The notes under the pieces were generated by a model. It was given only the letters and a program-made list of their open reading frames with translations, made no database searches and was not told the DNA's origin. DNA of 50,000 nucleotides from Symbiodinium natans (lineage: Eukaryota; Sar; Dinophyceae; Suessiales; Symbiodiniaceae): NCBI GenBank assembly GCA_905221605.1, contig CAJNDS010002703.1, forward strand, positions 1 to 50,000, in the 5' to 3' direction. A program made the position numbers and the translations under genes. Shown here piece by piece: positions 1 to 8,378 of the stretch (positions are counted from its first letter, which is position 1; each line of letters opens with the position of its first letter).

Positions 1-5
1 GGTTT

Positions 6-220
6 CTTAGGTAGTAGGGAGTCAGGGCCCTATATGACGGTTGTTCGAAATTGCTTCATGGCAAAACGACCATTCTTCGCGAAAAGCTATGTGTCTTTCG
101 CGGGCCCATCGCGGACTATGGCCCCAGTATAACTCGAAGACAAGGGGGGTTTTGAACAACCCTCATATATACCCTTTAAGGGATGATGCAGGGCCCAAAT
201 TCCCTCATTCTCTACTGAAG
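6..220. mobile_element. MITE family F, copy F1
   Basis: The left end CTTAGGTAGTAGGGAGTCAG pairs imperfectly with the right end CCCTCATTCTCTACTGAAG. The right part (TATATACCCTTTAAGGG, then GGGCCC) matches copies F2 (37990-38104) and F3 (45952-46016). It encodes no credible protein. The 142-residue frame that starts inside it runs into the Pro-rich repeat tract and is not taken as a gene. Confidence 0.6.
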
Positions 221-301
221 CCAGCCCTCAGGCCCTCAGTTGCATTTTGGGGGGGTGTCGGCCCAGTGTGGGCGTCCCATGGGTTGTGGTGGAGCTTGCT
301 C

Positions 302-505
302 CACGCCCCACTCAAAACAGTGCCCCAAGCCCTCAACCCGCAAGCCCCGAAACCCCCTCACTTCCACCCGAAAAACCCTAAAAACCCTATAAGCCCCAAG
401 CCCCGAGCCCCGAGCCCCGAGCCCCGAGCCCCAAGCCCCAAGCCCCAAGCCCCAAGCCCCAAGCCCTAAGCCCTAAACCCTGAACCCGAAGCCCTAAACC
501 CAAAG
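302..505. repeat. Degenerate telomere-like tract (C strand), CCCNAGC variants
   Basis: Runs of CCCCGAGC/CCCCAAGC/CCCTAAA. The unit has drifted from CCCTAAA so that stop codons are lost, which opens artefactual frames on both strands. Confidence 0.85.
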
Positions 506-629
506 GAGGATCCTGCCAACCTTAAATCGACATGAGGTCCAAACTCGGCGACGCCGCCAGGGTGACCGCAGGCGCTTCGGTCTCGGGCTTGTTAAGAAAT
601 AGAAACGTTTCAAGTTGTGCCTGAAACTA

Positions 630-741
630 CATGGAGGTTCATGTGTACTTATAACACCCAATGATAAGTCTACTTGCAACTTTGTCAGGGGGCTTAGAAG
701 GGCAGTTATAATTGGTGTTCTAAGTACCCTGAACCTCCGAG
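630..741. mobile_element. MITE family A, copy A1, with TA target duplication
   Basis: The ends CATGGAGGTTCATGTGTACT and AGTACCCTGAACCTCCGAG are inverted repeats, flanked on each side by TA (628-629 and 742-743). The 112-bp length, TA duplication and lack of an ORF suggest a Tc1/mariner- or Stowaway-type non-autonomous element. Copies A2 (12245-12348) and A3 (18712-18895) share the ends. Confidence 0.75.
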
Positions 742-744
742 TAG

Positions 745-1215
745 GGGATAGGGTTTTGGGGTTTTAGGGTTTTCGGTTTTTAGGGTTTTAGGGTTTTAGG
801 GTTTTAGGGTTTTAGGGTTTTAGGGTTTTAGGGTTTTAGGGTTTTAGGGTTTTAGGGTTTTAGGGTTTTAGGGTTTTAGGGTTTTAGGGTTTTAGGGTTT
901 TAGGTTTTTAGGGTTTTAGGGTTTTAGGGTTTTAGGGTTTTAGGGTTTTAGGGTTTTAGGGTTTTAGGGTTTTAGGGTTTTAGGGTTTTAGGGTTTTAGG
1001 GTTTTAGGGTTTTGGGGTTTTGGGGTTTTGGGGTTTTGGGGTTTTGGGGTTTTGGGGTTTTGGGGTTTTGGGGTTTCAGGGTTTTAGGGTTTTAGGGCTT
1101 TAGGCCTTTAGGGCTTTAGGGTTTTTTGGGGTTTTAGGGTTTTAGGGCTTTAGGGTTTTAGGGCTTTAGGGTTTCAGGGTTTTCGGGTTTTCGTGTTTCA
1201 GGGTTTAGGGTTCGT
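745..1215. repeat. 8-base telomere-like array: (TTTTAGGG)n then (TTTTGGGG)n
   Basis: About 250 bp of 8-base TTTTAGGG units is followed at about 1013-1072 by eight GGGGTTTT units, then degenerate TTTCAGGG/GGGCTTTA units. It is unlike the 7-base TTTAGGG that dominates the rest of the window. Confidence 0.95.
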
Positions 1216-1440
1216 CCTAAACTAGACCAAACAAACCGTTGTGGCCCTCCGCCGGATGGGGGGGCGGGGAGGCGGGGGGGCTTGTTAAAACTTGGGTGCC
1301 AACAATATAACTGCTCCAATACGCTACCAGAACACGACACCCTCTCGAAGGATAGGGTACCAAAAGACAGGCCTCTACAGCAGCCATGCCCTAACATGGA
1401 TACTTTCCAACATAGGGGCACCTCTAAATATGTCTAAATA
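1216..1440. other. Unique island, no recognised gene
   Basis: Contains a G-rich run (1256-1280) and an open minus frame without a recognisable domain or convincing splice sites. Confidence 0.4.
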
Positions 1441-1492
1441 AACCAAAATGAACCCTAAACCCTGAACCCTGAACCCTAAACCCGAAGCCCTA
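1441..1492. repeat. Telomere-like tract (CCCTAAA)
   Basis: About seven CCCTAAA/CCCTGAA units. Confidence 0.9.
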
Positions 1493-1596
1493 AGCCCCCC
1501 AAATACGAGGCGAGCCTTCTTTGAAGCAGGTTCTTCACTCCCCGGCCTCTCGCCAACTTGCCCCCAGGAAGGCTTCGTGTAAACAACGAGTGTTTG

Positions 1597-1655
1597 GGGT
1601 TTAGGGTTTAGGGTTTAGGGCTTAGGGTTTAGGTTTTGGGGCTCAGGTTTTGGGG
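1597..1655. repeat. Telomere-like tract (TTTAGGG)
   Basis: TTTAGGG and TTTTGGGG units. The following island (1660-1833) has open plus frames but no recognised product. Confidence 0.9.
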
Positions 1656-1833
1656 TTGTTGGCGTTCAGGCAGGTTTCCGGGGCAAGTCAGCGTGGATGC
1701 AAGGGTTGGGGTTCGGACTCTGAAAGCTGTGAATTGGGCTATGCCTTCGCGGCTGGCTCCTTGCTTTTCATCCCCTTGATCTTGGACCCCGAATGACTAG
1801 CTCCAATTGCGGAAAACAGTGTGCCAACGCCAG

Positions 1834-1887
1834 TAACCCTAAACCCTAAACCCTAAACCTAAACCCTGACCCTAAGCCCTAAACCCT
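1834..1887. repeat. Telomere-like tract (CCCTAAA)
   Basis: Seven CCCTAAA-type units. Confidence 0.9.
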
Positions 1888-2112
1888 GTGGGTTCCAACC
1901 TCAAGGGTAAAAGGTTTCGATTGCCGGAGCCGCACCTCCCAGCCTGCTCGCATCTTCAAACCGCCCCCTCGCCCAAAAAAAACCCCCAAACCGCGTAGGT
2001 CCCGTGCGCGTTTTGAGGCTTGCGGTCGCTCCGCGTCCCGGAAACATGGGCAGGCCCGCGTTTTGCTGCGTTTTTTGGTCGGATGGCATGGGATGGGTTC
2101 ACTTCATGCATC

Positions 2113-2178
2113 CCTAAACCCTAAACCCTAAGCCCTAAACCCTAAACCCTAAACACTAAACCCTAAACCCTAAGCCTT
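2113..2178. repeat. Telomere-like tract (CCCTAAA)
   Basis: Nine CCCTAAA units. A fragment matching one end of MITE family A (CCCTGAACCTCCGAG) follows at about 2187-2201. Confidence 0.9.
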
Positions 2179-2298
2179 AACAAGTGCCCTGAACCTCCGA
2201 GCAGCGGCTGGAATGTACACGTTTGTCGTACAAACGTAGGGCGCGGAGGACGTCCGGTGCTCGGGCAGGGTCTTTCACTGTTTGTGGTCCACGGAGAG

Positions 2299-2364
2299 AA
2301 TTTTGAGGGGAATGAACCTAAACCCTAAACCCTAAACCCTAAACCCTGGTCTAAGGGGAATGGA
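2299..2364. repeat. Short telomere-like tract flanked by AGGGGAATG direct repeats
   Basis: Five CCCTAAA units lie between two copies of AGGGGAATG (about 2300 and 2355). The repeats could be a target duplication or chance. Confidence 0.6.
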
Positions 2365-2474
2365 TTATTCCGGCGGTTGCTGGCTTCTGCACATCTCGAA
2401 CAGGTGACGCGGGGGTGCGCCTCCAAAACAAAGCCCGCATGTCCTGCCCCAGGGATGCAGCAGTCGTAGGTTGC

Positions 2475-2492
2475 GGGTTTAGGGTTTAGGGT

Positions 2493-2531
<39 letters not shown>

Positions 2532-2541
2532 GGTTTAGGGT

Positions 2542-2573
<32 letters not shown>

Positions 2574-2627
2574 GGTTTAGGGTTTAGGGTTTAGAGTTTA
2601 GAGATTAGAGTTTAGGGTTTAGGGCCC
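2475..2627. repeat. Telomere-like tract (TTTAGGG/TTGAGGG)
   Basis: The tract alternates blocks of TTGAGGG and TTTAGGG. Blocks of one variant suggest local unit amplification. Confidence 0.9.
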
Positions 2628-2639
2628 TCCAAACGAGAG

Positions 2640-3005
2640 GTTTGTCATAAATCTTGAAAGTCATATGCATCTCAATAAAAAATTAGAATAAATACTTACT
2701 AATTATAGTACTGATAATATTCGTAATGATGTTAGTAATGATATTCGGAATAACATTAATACTGGTACTAATTTTAGGTATCAACTTAGTCCCAATATCA
2801 CCAACAAAAGTATTCATCAAAAAACGACAACAATAGTTAAGTTTAAGATCAATATTCATAATCACATCAACAATTCTACTTCTAATCATATCAATCATTC
2901 TTTGAATAATCAGATCTATAATCATGTGAATCATATCATGATAAGATCAATATTGAATACTCATAATCATATTCAGAAAAAATCATGAGCGTTTCATCAA
3001 TACTT
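2640..3005. repeat. AT-rich degenerate repeat region
   Basis: Degenerate ATCATATCAATCAT-like motifs of low complexity. The 83-residue minus frame (2683-2934) is Ile/Asn/Met-rich and looks compositional, not a gene. Confidence 0.6.
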
Positions 3006-3104
3006 TGTAAGGAAGGAGCCATACCGTACCGAACCGCTCCCTACTCTCTACACCTCTATCCCCGAACCCGACATTCCAGATAAGCTTTCGGCCAGCCCCC
3101 TGCT

Positions 3105-3615
3105 CCCCTTGCACCCCTTACGCCCCTTGCAGCCCTTGCAGCCCTCGCAGCCCTTGCACCCCTTGCACCCCTAGCACTCCTTGCGCCCCTTGCACCCCTT
3201 AAACCCCTTACACCCCATGCACCCCTTGCACCCCTTGCACTCCTTGCGCCCCTTGCACCCCTTAAACCCCTTACACCCCTTGCACCCCTGACACCCCTTG
3301 CAGCCCTTGCACCCCGTTACACCCGTTACACCCGTTACACTCGTTACACCCGTTACACCCGTTACACTCGTTACACCCGTTACACTCGTTACACCCGTTA
3401 CACCCGTTACACCCCTTACACCCCTTACACCCCTTACACCCCTTACACCCCTTACACCCCCATTACGCTCCCCTTGCACCCCCCTTGCACCCCTTACTCC
3501 CTTCCACCCCTTGCGCCCCTTGCACCCCTTGCAGCCCTTGCAGCCCTTGTACCCCTTAAACCCCTCACACCCCTTCCACCACTTACACCCCTTGCACCCC
3601 TTACACCCCCCGCGT
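3105..3615. repeat. 9-base minisatellite (CCCGTTACA / CCCTTGCAC)
   Basis: About 55 tandem 9-base units. A core of perfect CCCGTTACA units (3313-3412) is flanked by CCCCTTACA and CCCCTTGCA variants. Because the period is a multiple of 3, long frames (VTP on plus, GVT/GCK on minus) stay open on both strands and should not be read as genes. Confidence 0.93.
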
Positions 3616-3738
3616 GTAAGGGGCGCAAGCGGTGTAGGGGTAATGCCGCACCGCACCTTATTGGAAAGAATAGTAGCCTACCACATCGGTTCGCGACAGC
3701 CCTGATAACACTGTCAATATTAATATAACTACTGTCAA

Positions 3739-3868
3739 TATTCATATGGGGGTGTGCGAAAATAGGGGTAGCCTTTTGAGGGTCCGCCTTAAGGGAATGG
3801 TGTTCAATTTGGGGTACAGTACCCCTTTTTTTGGGAAACCCCGACGTTTTGGAAACCCCCGTATTCAT
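3739..3868. mobile_element. MITE family E, copy E1, with 7-bp target duplication
   Basis: The element (3746-3861) has ends ATGGGGGTGTGCGAAAATAG and the inverse GGGAAACCCCGACG...CCCCCG. It is flanked by TATTCAT at 3739-3745 and 3862-3868. Related copies are at 15751, 38530 and 44456. Confidence 0.7.
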
Positions 3869-3889
3869 CTGACGAGTATCATGTACAGA

Positions 3890-4075
3890 AAGGGTTTAGG
3901 GTTGAGGGTTTCGGGTTTGGGGTTTGGGGTTTAGGGTTTGGGGTTCAGGGTTGAGGGTTTAGGGTTTAGGGCTTAAGGTTTAGGGTTTAGGGTTACCCCT
4001 TCCCATAGAGCTTAGGTTTTAGGGATTAGGGTTTAGGGTTTAGGGATGTTTAGGGTTTAGGGTTACTCCCTGGCA
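3890..4075. repeat. Telomere-like tract (TTTAGGG and variants)
   Basis: TTTAGGG, TTTCGGG and TTTGGGG units interrupted by short unique inserts. Confidence 0.88.
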
Positions 4076-4179
4076 ATTCGATTCCGCGCCTCCTTTTGCA
4101 GTTCGGCTCGGAACTTGGGCGCTGCCTCCGTCGAAGGGGCTTCCAAAAATTGGGGGGCACCCGGCTGTTATAGCATGTT

Positions 4180-4200
4180 GGGGGGGGGGGGGGGGGGGGG
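4180..4200. repeat. Poly-G run
   Basis: About 21 consecutive G. Confidence 0.95.
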
Positions 4201-4212
4201 ATGGGAAAGGGG

Positions 4213-4276
4213 TAGCCCTAAACCCTAACCCCTAACCCCTAAACCCTAAACCCTAAACCCTAAACCCTCAACCCTA
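4213..4276. repeat. Telomere-like tract (CCCTAAA)
   Basis: Nine units. It reads TTTAGGG on the strand of the PDZ exon and directly follows that exon's open frame. Confidence 0.9.
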
Positions 4277-4305
4277 ATCACTCGAGCCCTCTCAGGAGGC
4301 GACAC

Positions 4306-4634
4306 CTCGGCGGCGGAGCGCCCGATGCAGACTCCATTGATGCGCTCCAGGCGGTCACCGTAGCGCACCTGGTGTTTGGATGCGGGCAGCTGTCAAAATT
4401 CGTGTCCCTTTTTTGGACACCCTAAGTTATTAGGCGCCGTGGTATATTAGGGGACCTTAAAAAAGGACAGCCACTCATGTGTCTTCTCTGACTCTGTCAG
4501 CATCAGCCTCTACATCATTTCAGTAGACCTTTACATGACTTTGCGGGTCTCAAGCGCGTGTCTCATCGCAGAGCCCTCGCCTGGCGATTCGGAGGCTGGC
4601 AGGCGTTCCAGCGATCGATGAGGGAGCCCTCGAC
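4306..4634 (-). CDS. PDZ-domain protein, two internal exons (partial gene)
   Basis: Minus-strand exons at 4634-4581 (54 bp) and 4389-about 4306 (84 bp or longer), both phase 0. The first reads VEGSLIDRWN then ACQPPNRQ; the second reads HQVRYGDRLERINGVCIGRS. The pattern G-x-L-(I)-x-x-W-N, then V-x-x-GD-x-(I/L)-x-x-(I/V)-NG is the core of PDZ domains common in protists (peptide-binding scaffolds). Joining them in frame needs a GC donor (CGCCAG|GCGAGG) and a TTTTGACAG acceptor; the 191-nt intron contains MITE G. The second exon may end at GAG|GTGTCG (4306) or run on to the telomere tract. No start codon or full domain end is visible, so this is a fragment of a larger gene. Exon borders are inferred. 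Confidence 0.62.
4403..4469. mobile_element. MITE family G, inside an intron
   Basis: 67 bp. TGTCCCTTTTTTGG at one end and CCTTAAAAAAGGACA at the other are imperfect inverted repeats. It lies in the inferred PDZ-gene intron, about 14 nt from the acceptor. This is the only copy noticed. Confidence 0.55.
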
Positions 4635-4661
4635 CTTGGAAGAAAGCAACACGTTTTGATG

Positions 4662-4703
4662 TAGGGTTTAGGGTTTTAGGGTTTAGGGTTTAGGGTTTAG
4701 GGT

Positions 4704-4756
<53 letters not shown>

Positions 4757-4815
4757 GGTTTTAGGGGTTTAGGGTGTAGGGTTTAGGGTTTTAGGGTGTT
4801 AGGGTTTTAGGGTTC
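4662..4815. repeat. Telomere-like tract (TTTAGGG, TTGAGGG, TTTTAGGG)
   Basis: A block of nine TTGAGGG units is embedded in TTTAGGG. Confidence 0.92.
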
Positions 4816-4822
4816 TCCCGAT

Positions 4823-5285
4823 TACTGCCGGGAACCCAGGGTGTAAAGGATTCGAGTGGTGAGGAGCATCGCGCGAGCTTTTCTGCAGGTCCATTCTCCA
4901 GACATACCGTACCGCGACGCTGTGATTCTGCCCTGTCTATGGCTTCGACGGGCTTTTGGAATCGATGTGAGTGAAACCAACCAAAGCCCCCCTGTAGTTG
5001 CACAGATTGCAGCGACAGCTGTCGCCGCTGAATTACTCGCGAGGTCTAAAAACGTCGCCTATATTCGTCTATTTTGGCCTATATTCGCCTACACCAGCCT
5101 ATATGAGCCTTTGTTAGCCAATAAGAGCATTGTTAGCCTATCGTAGCCTGTATGATCACAAGTCGGAGAGGTCAGGGAGGGGGCCCGTTGTCTTCTGTGT
5201 CTTCAGCAGCCAGGGAGGTACAGCCCAGAGGTGGTCCTCCGGCCATCCGCCACGGTTGGAGACGTCCTCGAGTTCATGGTTGGGA
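4823..5285. other. Unique island with a decayed GCCTATATTC repeat
   Basis: At about 5055-5150 the motif GCCTAT(A/T)TTCG recurs every 10-20 bases. Open frames lie on both strands (4856-5146 plus; 4791-5003 minus) without recognisable domains. It could hold upstream exons of the PDZ gene, but none can be shown. Confidence 0.4.
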
Positions 5286-5287
5286 TA

Positions 5288-5427
5288 GTTTAGGGTTTTG
5301 GGGTTTAGGGTTTAGGGTTTAGGGTGTAGGGTGTAGGGTTTAGGGTTTAGGGTTTAGGGTTTAGGGTTTAGGGTTTAGGGTTTAGGGTTTAGGGTTTAGG
5401 GTTTCGGGTTTCGGGTTTAGGGTGTAT
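5288..5427. repeat. Telomere-like tract (TTTAGGG) abutting the Rap1-like ORF
   Basis: About 19 TTTAGGG/TGTAGGG/TTTCGGG units. On the strand of the Rap1-like gene it reads CCCTAAA, and its first TAA is that gene's stop codon. Confidence 0.93.
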
Positions 5428-6217
5428 GGGGAGCACCTGCCCCCTCTGTGACAGAGTCCTGGGCCACCGGCTCCGACTTCCGCGCAGCGGGCCTCGCCTC
5501 CTCTGGGACGGCCTTCGCGGGCTTCGAGGGCTTCGCGTCGGCCTTCTCTTTCTCCCTCTCGAGGGCCACGGCCAGGGCCCCAGGCTTCTCCATGGCCTTC
5601 TTGTCGGAGATGTGCCTCCGGTAGCGGTTGTGCATCGACTGCCAGCTGTGCTTCGTGATCTTCTGGCGCTGCGCCCGCTCCCAGAGCTCGCGGCCCTGGG
5701 GCCGGAGCCCTGGGTTGGACTTCACCCACTTCACCAGCGCCGCGTCGTCCTCCGCCGTGAACTTCTTCCTCTCCGCCTTCCCCTTGGCTTCCTTGGCCTC
5801 TTTGGCTTCTTTGGCCTCCTTGGACCCGAAGATGCCTCCGCTGCTTGGGGCCTTCCGGCTCTTCTCCTTGGGTCGGACGGTGTAGTCCTGCAGCTTCTGC
5901 AGCTGCCCCTTCTCCACCGAGTCGGTGATGAACCGCGAGGAGACCGCCGAGCGCTCCCCGGCGGGCACCGACCCATCCGGGATGATGTTGATCGCCTGGT
6001 CATGGGGCTCCTCTGCGAGGAGCCCACCCCCGTCCCTCACAAGGGACCGGAGCCGAGCACCATCCTGGCAGGGAGGCACATAGAAGCTCAGCTCCTTGCC
6101 AAGCTCCACGAAGAGCCGCGGGGGAGGCAGCTGCTGTGGCGATCTCGCGGCCTTCTCACCCTTCTCCCGCTTCTCCCGCGCCAGGGAGGGCGCCACTGCC
6201 GGCCGACCCCGCTTCAT
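5417..6217 (-). CDS. Rap1/TERF2IP-like telomere protein (BRCT + Myb)
   Basis: 266 residues from an ATG at 6217. Residues 35-114 resemble the N-terminal BRCT domain of animal and fungal Rap1: LFVELGKELSFYV, a GGG turn at 63-65, and FITDSVEKGQLQKLQDY at 96-112. Residues 151-203 match the Rap1 Myb domain: KKFTAEDDAALVKWV, then ELW at 177-179, then ITKHSWQSMHNRYRRHI. A Lys/Glu/Ala linker with four KEA units (133-144) joins them. Rap1 binds telomeres directly in yeast or through TRF2 in mammals and protects chromosome ends. The third Rap1 domain (RCT) is not seen: the frame ends at a TAA supplied by the neighbouring telomere-like tract, so the C-terminus may be truncated or continued by splicing. 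CATTTCAG directly before the ATG could be a cis or spliced-leader acceptor. Family call is firm; function here is inferred. Confidence 0.85.
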   Translation of the reverse strand: MKRGRPAVAPSLAREKREKGEKAARSPQQLPPPRLFVELGKELSFYVPPCQDGARLRSLVRDGGGLLAEEPHDQAINIIPDGSVPAGERSAVSSRFITDSVEKGQLQKLQDYTVRPKEKSRKAPSSGGIFGSKEAKEAKEAKEAKGKAERKKFTAEDDAALVKWVKSNPGLRPQGRELWERAQRQKITKHSWQSMHNRYRRHISDKKAMEKPGALAVALEREKEKADAKPSKPAKAVPEEARPAARKSEPVAQDSVTEGAGAPHTP

Positions 6218-6501
6218 CTGAAATGGCGTCGCATCAGTCTCCTACAAGACCACGTGTTCAGAATTGGGTTCCGTCTTAGATGCCCCTTGTCCGTGCAATG
6301 AGTGCTAGTGCTGCTTGGAGGAGACTCGACTCGGACTTTTCGTGTGCTGATCTGATGTGCAAATGCCGGCACCTGCCACCTCGCAGCCCTTGCAGATCCA
6401 TAGACTTGGGCATCCACAGTGCTGGCAATGAGCCGACATTCAGGAAAGTGATGCGTGCAATTTGTATGTGTGTGTGCACCTGCTAGGATAAATCCCCACA
6501 T

Positions 6502-6546
6502 CTGAGCTGACTGAGCTGACTGAGCTGACTGAGCTGACTGAGCTGC
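6502..6546. repeat. 9-base tandem repeat (GAGCTGACT)
   Basis: Four to five perfect copies. They sit upstream of the Rap1-like gene on its strand. Confidence 0.9.
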
Positions 6547-6633
6547 TTGCCACCTCATCCACCACCAGCCTGTGGGACCTTCAGTCGCCGGGTCTCAGCA
6601 TGTCTATGCCTAGAAAGCAAATGCTTTAATCTA

Positions 6634-6732
6634 GGGGCTTGAATAATTAGAACAGGGTTTTGGGGGAGGGGGGTATTATAGTATAATTCTAAAGGACCAT
6701 AAGGGAATAAAATTAGTACTTATTCCGACCCC
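6634..6732. mobile_element. MITE family D, copy D1
   Basis: GGGGCTTGAATAATTAG at the left and ACTTATTCCGACCCC at the right form imperfect inverted repeats. Copies D2 (17147-17242) and D3 (48280-48365) share both ends and an internal TATTATAGTATAATT-like stretch. Confidence 0.7.
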
Positions 6733-7075
6733 ATGGCCCAGTGCGGTTGGATGTAGGCGAACTGTTGCGGCCGAGATCGTGGACTGGGGCCCCCTCGACT
6801 TGAACATCTGCTTGTGCCACTTGATGCCTGTGGAACACAGCATGATGCTCAGGACATCACCAATCCACGATGTCTGACCCGACCCCACCCACGCCCGTCC
6901 GCGCCCCACTTGTCATCGCCCTCACGCCGAAGTCGGACTCGCAGTCGGATGCCTCCCCAAGTCAGCCGTAAGAACCGGGACCTAGACATGGTGGGTTCGT
7001 CATGCCATTCACGTCCGAGGCAAGATTTGAAACCATGCTGTGTGCTGTTTCTGCGCAAATGCAGACCAGCAATGT
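6733..7075. other. Unique island, no recognised gene
   Basis: Overlapping open frames on both strands (6814-7077 plus; 6849-7058 minus) with no recognised domain. Confidence 0.35.
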
Positions 7076-7265
7076 GACCCTAAACCCTAGACCCTAAACC
7101 CCCTCCCATGCCTTCTTGGCTGCCACCCTCCTCTTCGGAGGACTCGCCAGCTTCGACATCGAAACCTGAGCAAGACTCGACTGTTGCATCCTAAACCCCC
7201 AAAAACCCCTAAAACCCTAAAACCCTTAAACCCTAAAAGGGAAAAGCCCCCCCCCCAAGCCCTAA
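7076..7265. repeat. Two telomere-like C tracts around a short island
   Basis: CCCTAAACCCTAGACCC at 7076-7105 and CCCTAAAAC/CCCTTAAAC variants at 7190-7265. Confidence 0.8.
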
Positions 7266-7324
7266 AGCCCTTTGGAGCCCCCGAAACGCCCGCACCCGGG
7301 AACCTTGCGGTTGGCAATTTCCGG

Positions 7325-7440
7325 CGGTTCCTGAAAATAGGGGTCCCCCAGAGCCCCCAAAATGCTGTAACCCTTCCTCACGGATATATCATATGATGTA
7401 GGGTATATATTTCTTGTACCCCCAAAAGGACACCAAATAC
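7325..7440. mobile_element. Probable decayed MITE family E
   Basis: CCTGAAAATAGGGGTCCCCC at the left and TTGTACCCCCAAAAGG at the right resemble the family E ends. The interior is AT-rich with GATATATCATATGAT. Confidence 0.45.
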
Positions 7441-7635
7441 ATACACTCACCAATATTAACAAGGAACCTTATATACACTCACCAATAACAGTAATATAAA
7501 CCCTACTTCATATCCCAAGGGCCGAGTTAGCATCGCCTGAAAGCTCCATTGCTCTTTCGGAGTGCCGGGGGCCGTACTCGCTCGCGGCGACGCCGAGAGC
7601 GCCTGAAACAGGGACAAGGCCCCCTTGTCCCCTAC

Positions 7636-7760
7636 AATTTAAACCCTCAACCCTAAACCCTAAACCCTCAACCCTAAACCGCAAACCCTAAACCCTAAAC
7701 CCTAAAACCCTAAACCCTCAACCCGAAACCGCAAACCCTAAGCCCTAACGCCTAAACCCC
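7636..7760. repeat. Telomere-like tract (CCCTAAA, CCCTCAA)
   Basis: About 15 units with CCCTCAA, CCGCAAA and CCCGAAA variants. The next island (7765-7905) has an open minus frame with no recognised domain. Confidence 0.9.
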
Positions 7761-8152
7761 CTCTTCACCCCCCCTCAAAGAGGGACTTCAACTCAAGAAT
7801 CGGCACTCCACTGCGTCGGAGTGATGCTGCGCCTCTTGAACACGACGAGCCTTGGAGACGGATAGATTCTATGCACCTTTTGGTACAGGGATTTGGGATC
7901 CGGGGTGAGGGTGTATAGGGTTTGGGGTTTAGGATTTAGGGTCGCCCTGAGCCCGAATTCTTCCCATCTTGTTTTCAGGGGTTTAGAGTTTCAAGAATCT
8001 AGGGGAACTGCATGAGGGCTCCCTTGAGCAGTTGCTGAGTTCATAAGGCCCACAAAAGTGTACACTTTCATCTCCATAGGGAATTTGTAGTATGCCAAAG
8101 TGTGTAAAGTGTGCTCACTCAGCCACTAAGGCTTTGCGGTTCAGGAGTGCCC

Positions 8153-8275
8153 CTCAACCCTAAACCCTAAACCCTAAACCCTAAACCCTAAACCCTAAAC
8201 CCTAAACCCTAAACCCTAAACCCTAAACCCTAAACCCTAAACCCTAAACCCTAAACCCCTACCCCCTCTAAACCT
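8153..8275. repeat. Telomere-like tract (CCCTAAA)n
   Basis: About 16 nearly perfect units. Confidence 0.97.
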
Positions 8276-8311
8276 CTGAAAGCCCGCTGGGGTGGTGGCC
8301 GCCTCTCTCAG

Positions 8312-8378
8312 CGCGGCTTCGCTTGGAGCAACGTGGCATCGGAAGCAGCTCGGTTGCGAGGCCTCTCGCCCGAAAAGG
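8312..8378 (+). CDS. Internal exon, unknown protein
   Basis: Acceptor CCGCCTCTCTCAG, then 22 open codons (RGFAWSNVASEAARL, then RGLSPEK) ending at AAAAGG|GTTTAGGG. The 5' splice site is therefore the first GT of the following TTTAGGG tract, and the preceding intron carries a CCCTAAA tract. Composition is protein-like; no family is recognised. Confidence 0.42.

Noticed and set aside
2683-2934. 83-residue Ile/Asn/Met-rich minus ORF, possibly organellar
   Set aside because: AT-rich degenerate repeat; no organelle protein motif recognisable.
3171-3705. VTP- and GVT/GCK-repeat ORFs on both strands
   Set aside because: Both strands and several frames are open because the minisatellite period is 9; no non-repeat domain attached.
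8153-8275. Regular repeats that could be mistaken for a CRISPR array or a true chromosome end
   Set aside because: No unique spacers, and unique coding-like sequence continues on both sides in both orientations.
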